Shown one piece after another: positions 39,061-51,380 of a stretch of 64,000 nt of DNA. Below the pieces are notes generated by a model. That model had not been told where the DNA came from. It did not search any database and saw only the letters and a program-made list of their open reading frames with translations. A program made the position numbers and the translations under genes. This DNA is from Hemibagrus wyckioides. Taxonomy: Eukaryota > Chordata > Actinopteri > Siluriformes > Bagridae. The stretch is from the NCBI RefSeq assembly GCF_019097595.1, contig NC_080727.1, forward strand, positions 12,640,501 to 12,704,500, in the 5' to 3' direction. How positions within the stretch are numbered: the first letter of the stretch is position 1; the number at the start of each line of letters is the position of its first letter.

Positions 39061-39685
39061 AACTCCTTTTACCAAAGACAAAAAAATTGGAATTTGCTCC
39101 TGTCTTACTGTGTCCAGGTTCAGCATTGAACATCTTTGCATGTCAGACTTCACAGTGGTGGTTAATGACTCATATGGAAGTAGACACTCAGGCCTTTTTT
39201 TTTTTAATTTTTTAAAATAATTATTTCTGTTTCTGTATACCTGCTACGGGTAATATATTCATAGAAAAGTTCCAAAAAACCTGAAAAATTCTTCTTTTTT
39301 TCCCCAAGCACGAATCTTCAAAGTAAACCGTGATTTCAAACCCATTTCTTCTCTTTGAGATGCCCAAGGTGCTTTTTTTTTTATAAGCATCTAAAATTTA
39401 AAGGTGTTATCTTCAACCACTAAAGTTCTGTGTAAAGTTATCCCAACAGAGGTAAAAAACAAATGTCTCACAAGGCAAGCCAACGGTGTCCTGACTTTTA
39501 TGTCCAAGTCCTTTTATGTCTGACTTACAGCAATAAAATTATTCATTTGTTTATACTAATAGAAAATCTCTCATAATTCGATTTCCATTTCGCCAGTGGA
39601 ATGGAACGCCAGTGTACTGGGAAAAAGGGTTAATTTCAAGAACAACGAAATATAAAAGGCTGGTAAGGAAATGACAGTTTATATA

Positions 39686-40933
39686 CACTATATTGCCAAA
39701 AGTATTCGCTCACCTGCCTTGACTCGCATATGAACTTAAGTGACATCCCATTCCTAATCCATAGGGTTCAATATGACGTCGGTCCACCCTTTGCAGCTAT
39801 AACAGCTTCAACTCTTCTGGGAAGGCTGTCCACAAGGTTTAGGAGTGTGTTTATGGGAATTTTTGACCATTCTTCCAGAAGCGCATTTGTGAGGTCACAC
39901 ACTGATGTTGGACGAGAAGGCCTGGCTCTCAGTCTCTGCTCTAATTCATCCCAAAGGTGTTCTATCGGGTTGAGGTCAGGACTCTGTGCAGGCCAGTCAA
40001 GTTCATCCACACCAGACTCTGTCATCCATGTCTTTATGGACCTTGCTTTGTGCACTGGTGCACAGTCATGTTGGAAGAGGAAGGGGCCAGCTCCAAACTG
40101 TTCCCACAAAGTTGGGAGCATGGAATTGTCCAAAATGTCTTGGTATGCTGAAGCATTCAGAGTTCCTTTCACTGGAACTAAGGGGCCAAGCCCAGCTCCT
40201 GAAAAACAACCCCACACCATAATCCCCCCTCCACCAAACTTTACACTTGGCACAATGCAGTCAGACAAGTACCGTTCTCCTGGCAACCGCCAAACCCAGA
40301 CTCGTCCATCAGATTGCCAGATGGAGAAGCGCGATTCGTCACTCCAGAGAACGCGTCTCCACTGCTCTAGAGTCCAGTGGCGGCGTGCTTTACACCACTG
40401 CATCCGACGCTTTGCATTGCACTTGGTGATGTATGGCTTGGATGCAGCTGCTCGGCCATGGGAACCCATTCCATGAAGCTTTCTGCGCACTGTTCTTGAG
40501 CTAATCTGAAGGCCACATGAAGTTTGGAGGTCTGTAGTGATTGACTCTGCAGAAAGTTGGCGACCTCTTCGCACTATGCACCTCAGCATCCGCTGACCCC
40601 GCTCCGTCAGTTTACGTGGCCTACCACTTCGTGGCTGAGTTGCTGTCGTTCCCAAACACTTCCACGTTCTTATAATACATCTGACAGTTGACTGTGGAAT
40701 ATTTAGGAGCGAGGAAATTTCACGACTGGATTTGTTGCACAGGTGGCATCCTATCACAGTTCCACGCTGGAATTCACTGAGCTCCTGAGAGCGACCCATT
40801 CTTTCACAAATGTTTGTAAAAACAGTCTGCATGCCTAGGTGCTTGATTTTATACACCTGTGGCCATGGAAGTGATTGGAACACCTGATTCTGATTATTTG
40901 GATGGGTGAGCGAATACTTTTGGCAATATAGTG
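39686..40933 (-). mobile_element. Tc1 family B, full-length copy with open transposase
   Basis: 1248 bp between 29-bp inverted ends (CACTATATTGCCAAAAGTAT plus TCGCTCACC), flanked by the TA target duplication at 39684-39685 and 40934-40935. The size and structure are those of an autonomous Tc1 element. Confidence 0.97.
39768..40799 (-). CDS. Tc1-type DD34E transposase, intact
   Basis: 343 residues from the ATG at 40799, the one with the better start context (MGRSQEL). The frame is also open to an earlier ATG at 40832. It cuts and pastes the element at TA sites. The N-terminal paired-type domain has [20 protein letters not shown] and the GRPRKL linker. The catalytic triad is D in WSDESRF, D in FQHDCAPVH and E in [11 protein letters not shown], with exactly 34 residues between the last two. 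No stops or frameshifts. The Cys in QHDC replaces the Asn seen in many relatives, so activity is likely but not assured. Its broken sister at 20.6 kb shares nearly all its sequence, so both are young. Confidence 0.93.
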   Translation of the reverse strand: MGRSQELSEFQRGTVIGCHLCNKSSREISSLLNIPQSTVRCIIRTWKCLGTTATQPRSGRPRKLTERGQRMLRCIVRRGRQLSAESITTDLQTSCGLQISSRTVRRKLHGMGSHGRAAASKPYITKCNAKRRMQWCKARRHWTLEQWRRVLWSDESRFSIWQSDGRVWVWRLPGERYLSDCIVPSVKFGGGGIMVWGCFSGAGLGPLVPVKGTLNASAYQDILDNSMLPTLWEQFGAGPFLFQHDCAPVHKARSIKTWMTESGVDELDWPAQSPDLNPIEHLWDELEQRLRARPSRPTSVCDLTNALLEEWSKIPINTLLNLVDSLPRRVEAVIAAKGGPTSY

Positions 40934-40935
40934 TA

Positions 40936-41920
40936 TTTGTTGTTACATAAGTGAAGTCAGGAAATAACTTGTGTTATGGAAAATGAATTTAACTATAAAT
41001 TGGCAAATTAGTACAGAAATAAGACCTTCTGAGAAATGAGACCTTTTCTGAAATAGGACCTTTTCTGTTGTAGAAAAATAAACAACTTTGGGGTGGTAAC
41101 AGTAGCTTCATCACATCACCTCATCAAATGATTATTTTCTGTAAACACATGACCCCAATTGTTTTATACCTTATTTACTTTAGTCCGAGTTTAGTAAAAA
41201 AAAATAAAATAAAAAATAGGGGCACTTGCTAGAGGAATTTTTAGCACATATGCTCAGTGTATACACACAAACACACACCCTTTCACACATCTCTTCTACA
41301 GTTGATTAAAATCGAAACAAGAGTTCGTCGGGCATGCACTCTCCAGTCTGTTTTGATTAGGGTCTTTTTAGAACCTGGAGAGAAAGCACAGCAAGTAAAG
41401 ACCTTTCCTCTCTCTCGTTCTCTTTCTACTGTGGCTCGGCTCAAGGTTAGCCCTTGTGGCAGCGTGGTTCGAGTCTCAAATAGTCACAGCCAGCTTATTG
41501 ATTTCAGCTGTAGGGCTAGCGCTAAAGCTAATAAGGTTAGCCTTGAATCCTGAAGTTAATTTGCCATTGAGACCTCCTGGAAAAACAAAGATCCTTGATC
41601 TCCTCTGTCTCACTTCGTGTGGTTCAGAAGGGTCATCCTCTGCATCTGAATCATAATTTATTGATCAGGAAATCACTACTTCTGAATTCCTACTGGGCTG
41701 AAACAACTGTCCTTTTTGGCCAGTGCTTGATAATTTCACAGGTGTGATGGTCTGTGCATGGTCCACTCTGTGGGGTGTTTGTAACAGAGATGCCAACATT
41801 TGTGGTTTAGTCATAGAATCATAGACAGTCTTTATTTAAAAAAATGACATTAGATGTCAGAGACTGTCACATCTGAAAAATGTTGAAAAAACAGGTTCTC
41901 ACACCTCCCCAGCAGCTTCA
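40936..41920. other. Intergenic with a repeat copy
   Basis: 41080-41170 is the second copy of the repeat at 13670-13765. A GGTTCGAGTCTC block near 41466 resembles a tRNA B box but no tRNA fold was found. No gene seen. Confidence 0.4.
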
Positions 41921-42130
41921 AACAACCAATCACTGATCACTATCATTCCTAACAACCAATCACTGATCAGCATAATTCCCCATAGCTAATCACTGATCAC
42001 CATCATTCCCAACGACCAATCACCCATCCCCATTGTTCCCAACCACCAATCATTGATCACCATCATTCCCCAAGACCAGTAAATAATTACCATTGTTCCC
42101 AACAACCACTGTCCTCAATAACACTGAATA
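41921..42130 (+). repeat. 30-bp minisatellite, seven units
   Basis: Units start at 41921, 41951, 41981, 42011, 42041, 42071 and 42101, an exact 30-base period. The best unit reads like AACAACCAATCACTGATCAC followed by CATCATTCCC. Most units contain CCAATCA. Weaker units continue to about 42200. Confidence 0.93.
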
Positions 42131-42689
42131 TATGACTGTCTCTAAAGACCAATCACAGATCACCATCATAATCATTGACCAATCACCATTGTCCTGCACA
42201 CACACTTTTTTGTACATCTTCAATGAGTTATTTATATCCATAACCATTTCCTTTGTGTCTATTTACTGATTCATGGGACTATTTTTGAAAGAAATTTTTG
42301 AATTTTGTAAATGCTTAAATAATTAGTTTATGGTGCTGTGACAGTGCAAGTAGTGACTTTTTTTCTATATTATCTATTCTATTCTGTTCTGGTAAAACAC
42401 TGCAGATTATTCAGTGAATATAAAATTTTAGTATATGACATTTATGCAGTGACTTCTAGCAATTTTTGGAGCATGTTTTAGCTCATTTACTCTAAAACAA
42501 TTTTGGTAACAATGGTTACTTGGTGCACATTGGAAAAAAAAATAGCTGGAAAAATGTCAGCTAACGACAACAGGGTTTTCAGGGTAAAGCTGTGTTTTTC
42601 TCTCTTCCTGCTAGGATTTTCTTGTTACCAATGTGAGCACCTTTGGTAGAAAGATAGAGGCCATATCAAAGTCTTAACCCTTATATATT

Positions 42690-42860
42690 AATAATGGCCG
42701 GTAAATCAATCAGGGCTGCAGGGCTATCGAGACACAGTGCGTTCAGGTCTCTGGTGGAACGAGAGGCCAATGAGGAGGGCGCACGGTCATTATTAATGCA
42801 GCAGCTTGGGGATCTTGGTGCTCACTACCCCACAGGGTTTAAAGCGCAGTGTTAGCTCAG
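42690..42860. other. GC-richer island, possible conserved non-coding element
   Basis: Non-repetitive, with GGTAAATCAATCAG and GGTCATTATTAATGCAGCAG type homeodomain-like words and no coding frame. Judged on appearance only. Confidence 0.3.
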
Positions 42861-43203
42861 CGATCCTCAAGCACAGCTCTGGGATCTTGTTTGATGTAGA
42901 ATGACTTCCAGCAGCCTCATGATGTCAGGCATTTCCCTGGAATCATGTTGAGGATGTTTTCTTATGCTTTGGTTTTTAATAAAATGTGATATAAAATGCG
43001 GTGTCATCATCTAGGTCAGGTTTTACTGAGGAGTAGGTAAAAGCAAAAGAAAATAAATGAAATATAATTAAGAGATGGTGCAAGTACATATACACTACCA
43101 GCCTGAGTGTTTGACCATCTGGAGTTTCTTAAGTTTTATTAAAATTTAATGGCTATGAACCAAATAAACTACTATAGAATAACATTTAAATTCAAGAAAA
43201 TGA

Positions 43204-43204
<1 letters not shown>

Positions 43205-43243
<39 letters not shown>
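43205..43243. repeat. (TTA)n microsatellite
   Basis: About 13 trinucleotide units. Confidence 0.95.
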
Positions 43244-43245
<2 letters not shown>

Positions 43246-43787
43246 AATTTATTTTAAAAAGAAAAAAGATTTTTTGTCTGCTCGATCACTCATCTTAATG
43301 CAAGTTGCTATGAGTATAGCTCAACACTCATACACAGCGCCAGCATTAAAATCTTAATATTTGGAATAAATGAGTGATAAAACTTGTGACCTTTTCCCAA
43401 TAAATTTAGTTTGTTCCAAAACATTAAGTAGATGTTTATTTGGTTATAGTTACAAATTAAAGAGCTAAAATGAGGACATTTAAAAAATAAAGCTAAAACA
43501 AAAGCTGGTCAGAAACTTCAAACTGTTAATGTACCTCAGCGTTAGATGATCATGTCTGTAAAAATTATTTAACTAACTTGAAAAGTTATATTGTTCTATT
43601 TTTAAAGTTATATTGGTCTTTCATTTTTTTAAATATATTTTTTCTTCTAGTTAGACAGTGTAAAGGTTGCCATTATTTCACAAGAAGGGATCATTTTCAA
43701 GAAACATTCTTTGTAGCACTGTGGAAATTGGAGTATTGTAATATTTATTTAAGAACTTATTATTGTTTGAATTTAAAGATGCATTTT

Positions 43788-44308
43788 CACCGATCAGGTA
43801 TAACATTATGACCAGTGACAGGTGAATAAGACTGATTATCTCCTCATCATGGCACCTGTTAGCGGGTGGGATATATTAGGCAGCAAGTGAACATTTTGTC
43901 CTCAAAGTTGATGTGTTAGAAGCAGGGAAAATGGACAAGCGTAAGGATTTGATCAAATTTGACAAGGGCCAAATTGTGATGGCTAGACGACTGAATCAGA
44001 GCATCTCCAAAACTGCAGCTCTTGTAGGGTGTTCCAGGTCTGCAGTGGTCAGTATCTATCAAAAGTGGTCCAAGAAACGAACAGGAAGGTCATGGGCGAC
44101 CAAGGCTCACTGACGCACGTGACGAGCGAAGGCTGGCCCGTGTGATCTGATCCAAAAAACGAACTACTGTTGCTCAAATTGCTGAAGAAGTTAATGCTGG
44201 TTCTGATAGAATGGGGTCAGAATACACAGTGACAGGTCAGGGCTGTTTTGGCAGCAAAAGGGGGACCAACACAATATTAGGCAGGTGGTCATAATGTTAT
44301 GGTCAGTG
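43788..44308 (+). mobile_element. Tc1 family A, internally deleted copy 3
   Basis: 521 bp, opposite in direction to copies 1 and 2, with ends CACCGATCAGGTATAACATT and GTTATGGTCAGTG. The + strand from 43913 reads [20 protein letters not shown] through the helix-turn-helix segment to [12 protein letters not shown], where a frameshift ends it. The deletion lies near the same place as in the other short copies. Confidence 0.88.
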
Positions 44309-45458
44309 TATTTCACCATGTTGAAATGACCCAAATCCTTTTATGTCTTAAAACCACACTGATCAGATTTTAAAAATGTTCTCAGGATTGTGTAGACACA
44401 ATAATGTGATCTTTTCAAATCCGTCCTTATCGAATTGTGTATGTGGTCCTAGATCAGATATCTGATAAGCAGCCATGAGTGAAAATGGTGAGAATGACAT
44501 TCGCAATGGATAGTAATCAACCTGATAGTATACAGCTGTGATGAATGTAGTAGATTTATAATAGTGACCTCCAGAGCAAATTGCGATGCAGGCCAGTGCA
44601 GGCTTGCAGGTAACTTGCTCATTGGTTTTGTTGGTTTTAAAATGATGGATTGTCTCACAGATTTTGGGCGTGGTTACGGAGGATATGGATCACTTACATT
44701 TAAGAGTCTGAAAGAATCAGATTAATTAAAAAAAATAATAAAAAATTATATTTGTGCAATGAGGCTTATAATACAAACCTGGTCAAAGATGGGATTTATC
44801 TCATATTCTCAGTGGTAGAACCACAAATAAACCTTTCTTACACCCATCTTTATCAGGGCTGCCAATAATTCTGTAGTGTCCTGTCTCCTCTGTCTGAAAC
44901 TTAATCTGCCCTCTTGATTTTGCTCCACCATTTTCATGACTGCAAAATATGTGATTGTGAAATAGTCTTATTTCTCGTTTTCAGTGTTTGTGGAGAAAAT
45001 GGCTGACTGGATTGAAAACATTTGCTCTCTTGGTGACCTATGAAAGCATTATTATTCTGAAGCCAAACTGAGAGCAATTTGTTGAAATCTTAGCATTGGG
45101 AAAGGTTTGAAATGGGAATGGCAAAAATATCACAGTCTTTAACAGAGTGCTTTTTAAGGTGTATAGTCCCCTAGTCCCCCAGTCCTGGCAGGACTAATTT
45201 GTTTTTGCTCTACACTGAAACCATTTAGGTGGAAGATCAAAACATGAAAATGACACAATAGTTCAAAAATCTCAGCTTTCATTTCCTGATATTTACATCT
45301 AAATGTGTTAAACAACTTGGAACATGGTGCCTTAGGTAGAAACCACTGTATATTAGCTTAATTTGAAGGAAATGCCTTGTGTGTTTTTGTGGTCTGGTCT
45401 GCTATATTAGCTTACATATCTTGCCTGTTGGATGTAGTAATACAGCCTCGGCGGATGC

Positions 45459-45556
45459 TCGGTTCTCCCACTGGTATCGTACAGCTCATGGCCTGACACG
45501 TTATGGCAGTGCAATCCAAACAGCATGCTGTGAAAAGCTCTAATTAGTTCCCACTG
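45459..45556. repeat. 98-bp direct duplication, left copy
   Basis: Identical at 95 of 98 positions to 46981-47078, in the same orientation. It begins TCGGTTCTCCCACTGGTATC and ends TTCCCACTG. It lies in a non-repetitive, GC-richer island (45430-45700) that looks like a conserved non-coding element. Confidence 0.9.
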
Positions 45557-45921
45557 TTTGCACAGTGGACACCCAGAGGACCCTTAGGCACGCTGTTACT
45601 TTGTTTTAATGTGTTTACGCTCGGATGTAAGTAAGTCGCATTAATCACCCAGCAACCACCTTGGCAGTGCCCTAGGGATCATCAACGACGAGAAAGTAGA
45701 GGCAGGAGTGTGTGTGCATATATTCAAACCAGCGATCCACCATGTAAACTGTACACTTTATTTTGCATTTGACAAGGCTGCTTCTCTGAGGGACCTGACA
45801 CACCAAGCCAACTGTTGTCCAGAGCACTGTTGATGCTGTATATTCGCATGTAGACCAGCCTTTGTCTGTGGACCTAATCTACAAAAATGACATATTAGCA
45901 ATTATTTTAGTATAGGCAAAT

Positions 45922-46918
45922 ATACCCTCACCATCAGCTTGTACACCTGAGCATTTATGCAGATGTTTAATCAGCCAATCAAGTGGCAGCAGCACAGTGT
46001 ATTAAATCATACAGATACAGGGCAAGACCTTAAGTTAATGTTCACAGCAAACATCAGAATGAATGTCTCTGTGACTGTAACTGTAGCATGGATGTTGGTA
46101 CCAGATGGGCTAGTTTGAGCATTTCAGAAACTGCTGATCTCCTGGGATTTGTGCACACAGCAGCCTCTAGAGTTTACACAGAATGGTGTAAAAAAAAACA
46201 AAACATTGACAGTCCTGTTGTTGGAAACACCATGCTGATAAGAGATGTTAGAGTAACAATGCTAGTTGTTTTTTTTTCAAGCTGCCAGGAAGGATATAAT
46301 ACCTCATATAATTAATCTTTAAAAAATGTGCTGAGCAGAAATGCATCTCAGCATGCGCAAAACATCAAACCTTGAGACAAATGGGTATCTGAAGCTATGA
46401 TAGCCTCAGATTCTTGTTCTTGGCTGAAAGGAGTGAAACCTGATGTGGTCTGCTTCTCTTATAGCTCATCCACTTCAGGGTTGGATATGTTGTGTGTGTT
46501 GAGATGCTTTTCTGCTGACCATGGTGGTAAAAAAGTGATTATCTGAGTTACTATAGACTTCCTGTCAGCTCAGACCAGTCTGGTCATTCTCCTCAGATCT
46601 CTCTCATCATCAAGGTGTTTCAGTCTGCAGATCCTCTGAACACAGGATGTTTTGTTTTTCTCACCATTCAAGTCTACAGACTGTTGTATGGGAAATCCCA
46701 GGAAATCTGCATTTTTTGAAATACTCAAACCAGCCCACCTGGCACCAACAACCATGTCACAGCCACAGAGATCACACTTATTCTGATGTTTGATGTGAAC
46801 ATTACCTGAAACGTGTGATCTGTATTTTATGCATTATATGCACCTAACTTGCTGATTAGATAACTGCATGAATGCTCTGGTGTACAGGTGTTCCCAATAC
46901 AGTGGATGGTCAGTGTAT
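45922..46918. mobile_element. Tc1 family D inverted dimer (foldback)
   Basis: The left half reads the 5' part of a Tc1 transposase gene forward (46088: TRWASLSISETADLLGF). The right half reads the same part backward (46755: ARWAGLSISKNADFLGF). The halves meet near 46400. Both outer ends carry the family D terminal region (TACACCTGAGC; ACAGGTGTTCCCAATACAGT). The catalytic part is absent from both arms. Confidence 0.82.
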
Positions 46919-46980
46919 GTCTCATTATACCACAGAATTCTTGAATATGATTGGTCAAAACAACTTTTGGCTGTATATCA

Positions 46981-47078
46981 TCGGTTCTCCCACTGGTATC
47001 GTACAACTCATGACCTGACACGTTATGGCAGTGCAATCCAAACAGCATGCTGTGAAAAGCTCTAATTAATTCCCACTG
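46981..47078. repeat. 98-bp direct duplication, right copy
   Basis: Copy of 45459-45556, differing at three positions, located 63 bases beyond the foldback element. Sequence outside the 98 bp does not match between the copies. Confidence 0.9.
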
Positions 47079-47089
47079 GCTGACAGGAC

Positions 47090-47545
47090 TGGGTTCTGAT
47101 GTGGTCTTCAGCTATTGTAGCCCATCGACCTCATGGCTTGATAGGTTGTGTGTGTGAAAATGCTTTTCTGCTCACTACAGTTGTAAAGAGTGATTATTAG
47201 AGTTACTGTAGACTTCCTGTCAGCTCAAACCTGTTTAGTCATTTCAACAATGATTTTTAACTTGCAGATCCATGATGTTTTTTTGTTTTACACACCATTC
47301 TGTGTAAACTCTTGAGACTGTTGTGTGTGAAAATCACAGGAGATCAGCAGTTTCTGAAATACTCAAACCAAGCCATCTGGCACCAACATCCATGCCACGG
47401 TTAAAGTCACAGAGATCACATTTCTTCCCCGTTCTAATGTTTGATGTGAACATTAACTGAAGCTCTTGACCTGTATCTACATGATTCTGTTCACTGCACT
47501 GCATAAATCTTTCAATTCATACATAAGAAGATGTTCCTATTAAAT
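47090..47545 (-). mobile_element. Tc1 family D, single-arm copy
   Basis: Same direction and content as the right arm of the foldback element (GTAGACTTCCTGTCAGCTCA, TTTCTGAAATACTCAAACCA). The 5' part of the transposase gene is broken by frameshifts, and one end is degraded (ATGTTCCTATTAAATTGCAT). Confidence 0.75.
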
Positions 47546-47672
47546 TGCATGGCTTATTAACTTCAAAAGAGAGTGGCACCTCTCATGTTATGTGGATCTT
47601 CCACAACATGAAACAACCATGAATTGCAATCAACTCATGACATTTATTTAAGCTGTTTATTTCTGCTACTAT

Positions 47673-47896
47673 AAGTCCCAGGCAGCAGGATTGCGGCTCG
47701 GGTTCGATTTCTGGGCAGGGAACAGACCCAGCCAATGGTGGGTTAACTCTCAGTGCAGGTCCCAAGCCTGGATAAAATGGGAAAATGCATCAGGAAGTGC
47801 ATCTGGCATAAAACCTGTGCCAAAAATCATTCGGGTCGGATGATCCGCTGTGGCGACCCCAAACAGCCGAAGGACAACAACAACAACAATAACAAC
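47673..47896 (+). mobile_element. tRNA-derived SINE with perfect target duplication
   Basis: 224 bp. GGTTCGATTTC near 47700 fits a Pol III B box. The body is shared with 12055-12200. The 3' end has CCGCTGTGGCGACCCC and a CAA-repeat tail. The 14-bp target duplication ATTTCTGCTACTAT is present at 47659-47672 and 47897-47910 without mismatch. Confidence 0.9.
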
Positions 47897-47910
47897 ATTT
47901 CTGCTACTAT

Positions 47911-50040
47911 GATAATGTTAATAATAAATCCATTGGATTGCATGTTATTATGAAAATATGAAATGTGCTGAGCTGCTGATGCCCTCATTTTTTTTATCAG
48001 ACTAGAGCAGTCATTTTATTTTGTATGTATATTTTTGATGATGTGTTTATTCAAAATGATTATTTGTACAAATGCACCATGTAGTTAAGTTTGCACCTGT
48101 GTCAGGAGTGTGAAAATAAGAGTCTTTTGTTTTCTTTATGCATTACAGCATCTTCTTGTTTCCTGTTTCCAACTTTCCTGTGTTTTTACCAATTTAGGTA
48201 TTTTCATTTCCACAGGATTCAATGAAATTATTTAACTTTATGGTGTGTATGACTGCAACGTTTTAAGAAAACACATGACCTGATACTTCTGTTATTCAGC
48301 CTTGATTTCTGCTAAATGTGGTGTGTCTGGGGCCTTGAGGATTAGCTATCTTCTTATATATCCATTCAAATCCACATTCAGTCAAAGATCTGAGGCCTTT
48401 TTTTTACCCAGATCTTACAATATAATGATTTTACAGGTGAAGGACTGAGTTGGTTATGTGCTTCCAGATGTTTAGGCACATAAACATGAACAACAGTGTA
48501 TTCTGTGCAGCGGAGATCAGCAGCCTGAGGCAGGAAGAGTTTCAGAAGGAAATGTTAAGGTCACGATGAAGGTCATAGTCAGATTCCAGCCTTCCCTAAA
48601 GACACATCCTAAAAATGTCAGTTATGTCTCTGCACTTGTTAGTGTAGCTCTTGGTTTGACTATGGGTGTGGAGCTTGATAAACTCCTGGTGTGTGATCAT
48701 GCTGATGCTGCATGCTGCGTGACCAGTCTGAGAACACCTACTAATCCTCTGTAATTGAAATCGTAATAAGACAGTGAGGTACGCCTGGTTGTTTCTGCTG
48801 CAGGGAACATCCTGGATTTAAAGCAATCCAATCGGGCTATCCGGTGTGTGGTTGTTTATTTTAGACTATATAAGTTAGATCTTACCATTTCTAATAAAAA
48901 TCCAATTATGATGCAATTCTCTGGTACTCTGAAATATTAAAGTAATTCTTTGAAATATGAAAGCATAGAGTCTGTGCTTTTATAACTCGTATGTCTAAAA
49001 TAATCCCTACTTTTTAAGATGCGGGAACGGTACCTATCAATGTTTTTACACAGTAACGATATTTCTAGATAGATGATAGATCAGTAGATGATATCAGTAG
49101 ATGATATTTTTCACTTTTTAATGACTTTCTACCCTTATTGAGCGATAACTCTCAACAAACCAGCAGCTGCTCTTGGCCAGAGATTTTGGTGGTGCTAGAT
49201 GACATTAATAATGACATAGCCTCAAACTAAATTAAGTTAAGAGGCTATCACACTTCACTTATGCTATAGGCGACTATCTAATGAATTTTAGAGTAACCTT
49301 GTAATAGGCAGTTGAGCGGCGACAGAGCACAGTCATCCAGCGTACGGTCTGACGGCTCCTTATGAGTGGTTTTAGGTGTAACTTTGTTTAAACGCGTTTG
49401 AGGTTTTTTCGGGTTTCAACACAATTTCCAGTCCAAGAACACATCAAACCCCTGCACGAAAAAAACTGGAAAATGGAGATGTTTCTTGTTTGAGTGGGGA
49501 AACTGTGAAAGTATTTCACATTTATTTCTGATTGATGGACTCCATTCACTCCCTAATCCCCCTTTCACTCTCTCTCAAACTTCACAATATATCTAAGAAA
49601 AGAAATGGTTCTGCACATCAGAGACATACTGTCTGCACTTACACTTTGCCATTTCGTGGCTATTTATTAAGTTTCGTTCAGATTATTTGCAATAAATCAG
49701 TGTGTTGGCGGCAGTGGACTGTTTAATCTGGCAACCCTGTCAGTAACTGGCTGCTCCTTCTCCTCTGTTGAAAGTGTTCATAGAGTGATCATGGAGTGAG
49801 AAGGAAAAACTGTGCCCATGTGGATGTCTTTAAGAGCTTGCTGCGGCTCAAATGTAAGGGTGTTGTGAGTAAGAACATTATAAAGTTTTGTTGAATGGCT
49901 GATTTAAATGGTTGTGCTCTGCTTTACCTGCCCCTATAGACATGCTGCCACTTCAACAAATTGTCCTAATATTAAGAAATAACAGATAAGGCTGACACGA
50001 AGACAATCAAAATAGTCTTAGTGGCTATTATTTTATGTTT
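47911..50040. other. Intergenic, no gene seen
   Basis: No recognisable coding frames or transposons. Short GATA-type duplications (CAGTAGATGATAT) occur at about 49081-49110. Confidence 0.5.
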
Positions 50041-50049
50041 TCTGACCCA

Positions 50050-50285
50050 CTTATTACACAGAGCCTATCCCAAGGGACACACTGGACAGGTGCCAGTCCA
50101 TCACATGGAACACACAGAATACAGATAATTTAGAGATTCCAATCAGCTTACAATGCATGTCTTTGGAAAGAGTAAAATCTTGTCTTCCAATACCTGCAAG
50201 AAATCCCTGACGCACAGGGAGAACTGGCAAACTCAAACTCAATGGTGGAGGTGCGAGACAAAAACATGTTTCCTCTGTGTACTCT
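50050..50285 (+). repeat. Dispersed fish repeat, copy 1 of 57850-58165
   Basis: Shares GACACACTGGACAGGTGCCA-like wording, ATAATTTAGAGAT.CCAATCA and CATGTCTTTGGA in order with the copy at 57.9 kb. It is a common teleost interspersed repeat whose parent element I cannot name with certainty. Confidence 0.6.
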
Positions 50286-50989
50286 GGTTTCCTCCCCTAG
50301 TTTAAAGGCATGCATTGAAGTGTGTGTGTGTGTGATTGTGCCCTGTGATGGAAGTCTAACTTAATGACATTCTAGGTAATGTTGATATGTAAAGCTAAAG
50401 CTGCTCCTATAGGGAAAAAAACTGCAATGTTGTTGTTGTTGCTGTTTTTTAATCACATTTGCTTGGGCTTGGAGTTATAGCTTTGGATGCTTTCACTGAA
50501 TTATTCATTGATCCTGCACTAAATCCCGGTTTAAAACTGGTTTGGACTGAAAATCAGTTTGGAAATAGTGCCTAGAATGAAAGCGGTCTAGCTATCACCG
50601 TTTCTGATGTTTGTTTTTTTTAAATCCACTAATAGCACATTGCCAGGTGAAATAAAAGAAACAGGGTGTTTTAACAACTGCATTACTTTACTTTACTGTT
50701 GCTGATTATTCAGTTCTTATTTCATTATTTTGCTATTTATTTCCATTTTATATTTGGTGAAAAGATATAATGCTGTCTAGGTTAAATGAAACGGTTGATT
50801 CATTATGCATCTTCACTTATGCTTATATCACAACGTGTTATTGCTTCAATTCGAACTTTTCTTTTTGCGATTATGAGGGAAATAAATCAGTGTAATGGAT
50901 GCTGTTTGCTCTTATGAGCTTTGTACACAAACATTAACGGGAACTACAGAAATTATGTTCATTGATTTTTTTCCCCTCCCCCTCGGCTT

Positions 50990-51180
50990 AGTGAGCCAGT
51001 TTCAGCTCGAGTTGTGGATGATGAAATTACTCTCACTTAGAAAGATATAAGCACATTGAAAGAGCGCTCTGTTGAATGAGGGTTTTTATAGAGCTAACCA
51101 ATTACTTGTCAGTGGCAGTTTATTCCAGATTGAACATTGTCGTTTATGGTATTTCTGAACCGATACCAATGTGTAGAATT
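50990..51180. other. Possible conserved non-coding element
   Basis: Non-repetitive, GC-richer than its flanks, with words such as GATGATGAAATTAC and AGCTAACCAATTAC. No coding frame. Appearance only. Confidence 0.25.
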
Positions 51181-51296
51181 CACATGTGTAGATGGTTCTG
51201 TGCTATATTCATGTTACATGCTGTGCATTTGTGTTTTTAACAGCTGGAACCATTTTTTTTACAACAGCAAACAGCAAAGTTGAACCTCCAGCTATC

Positions 51297-51312
51297 ATTA
51301 TTATTATTATTA

Positions 51313-51380
<68 letters not shown>
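51297..51380. repeat. (ATT)n microsatellite
   Basis: About 28 trinucleotide units with one GTT interruption near 51316. Confidence 0.95.

Noticed and set aside
39730..40476. 248-residue plus-strand frame
   Set aside because: It is the antisense of the Tc1 family B transposase.
41457..41500. Possible tRNA gene from a B-box-like GGTTCGAGTCTC
   Set aside because: No matching A box, acceptor stem or anticodon arm could be found.
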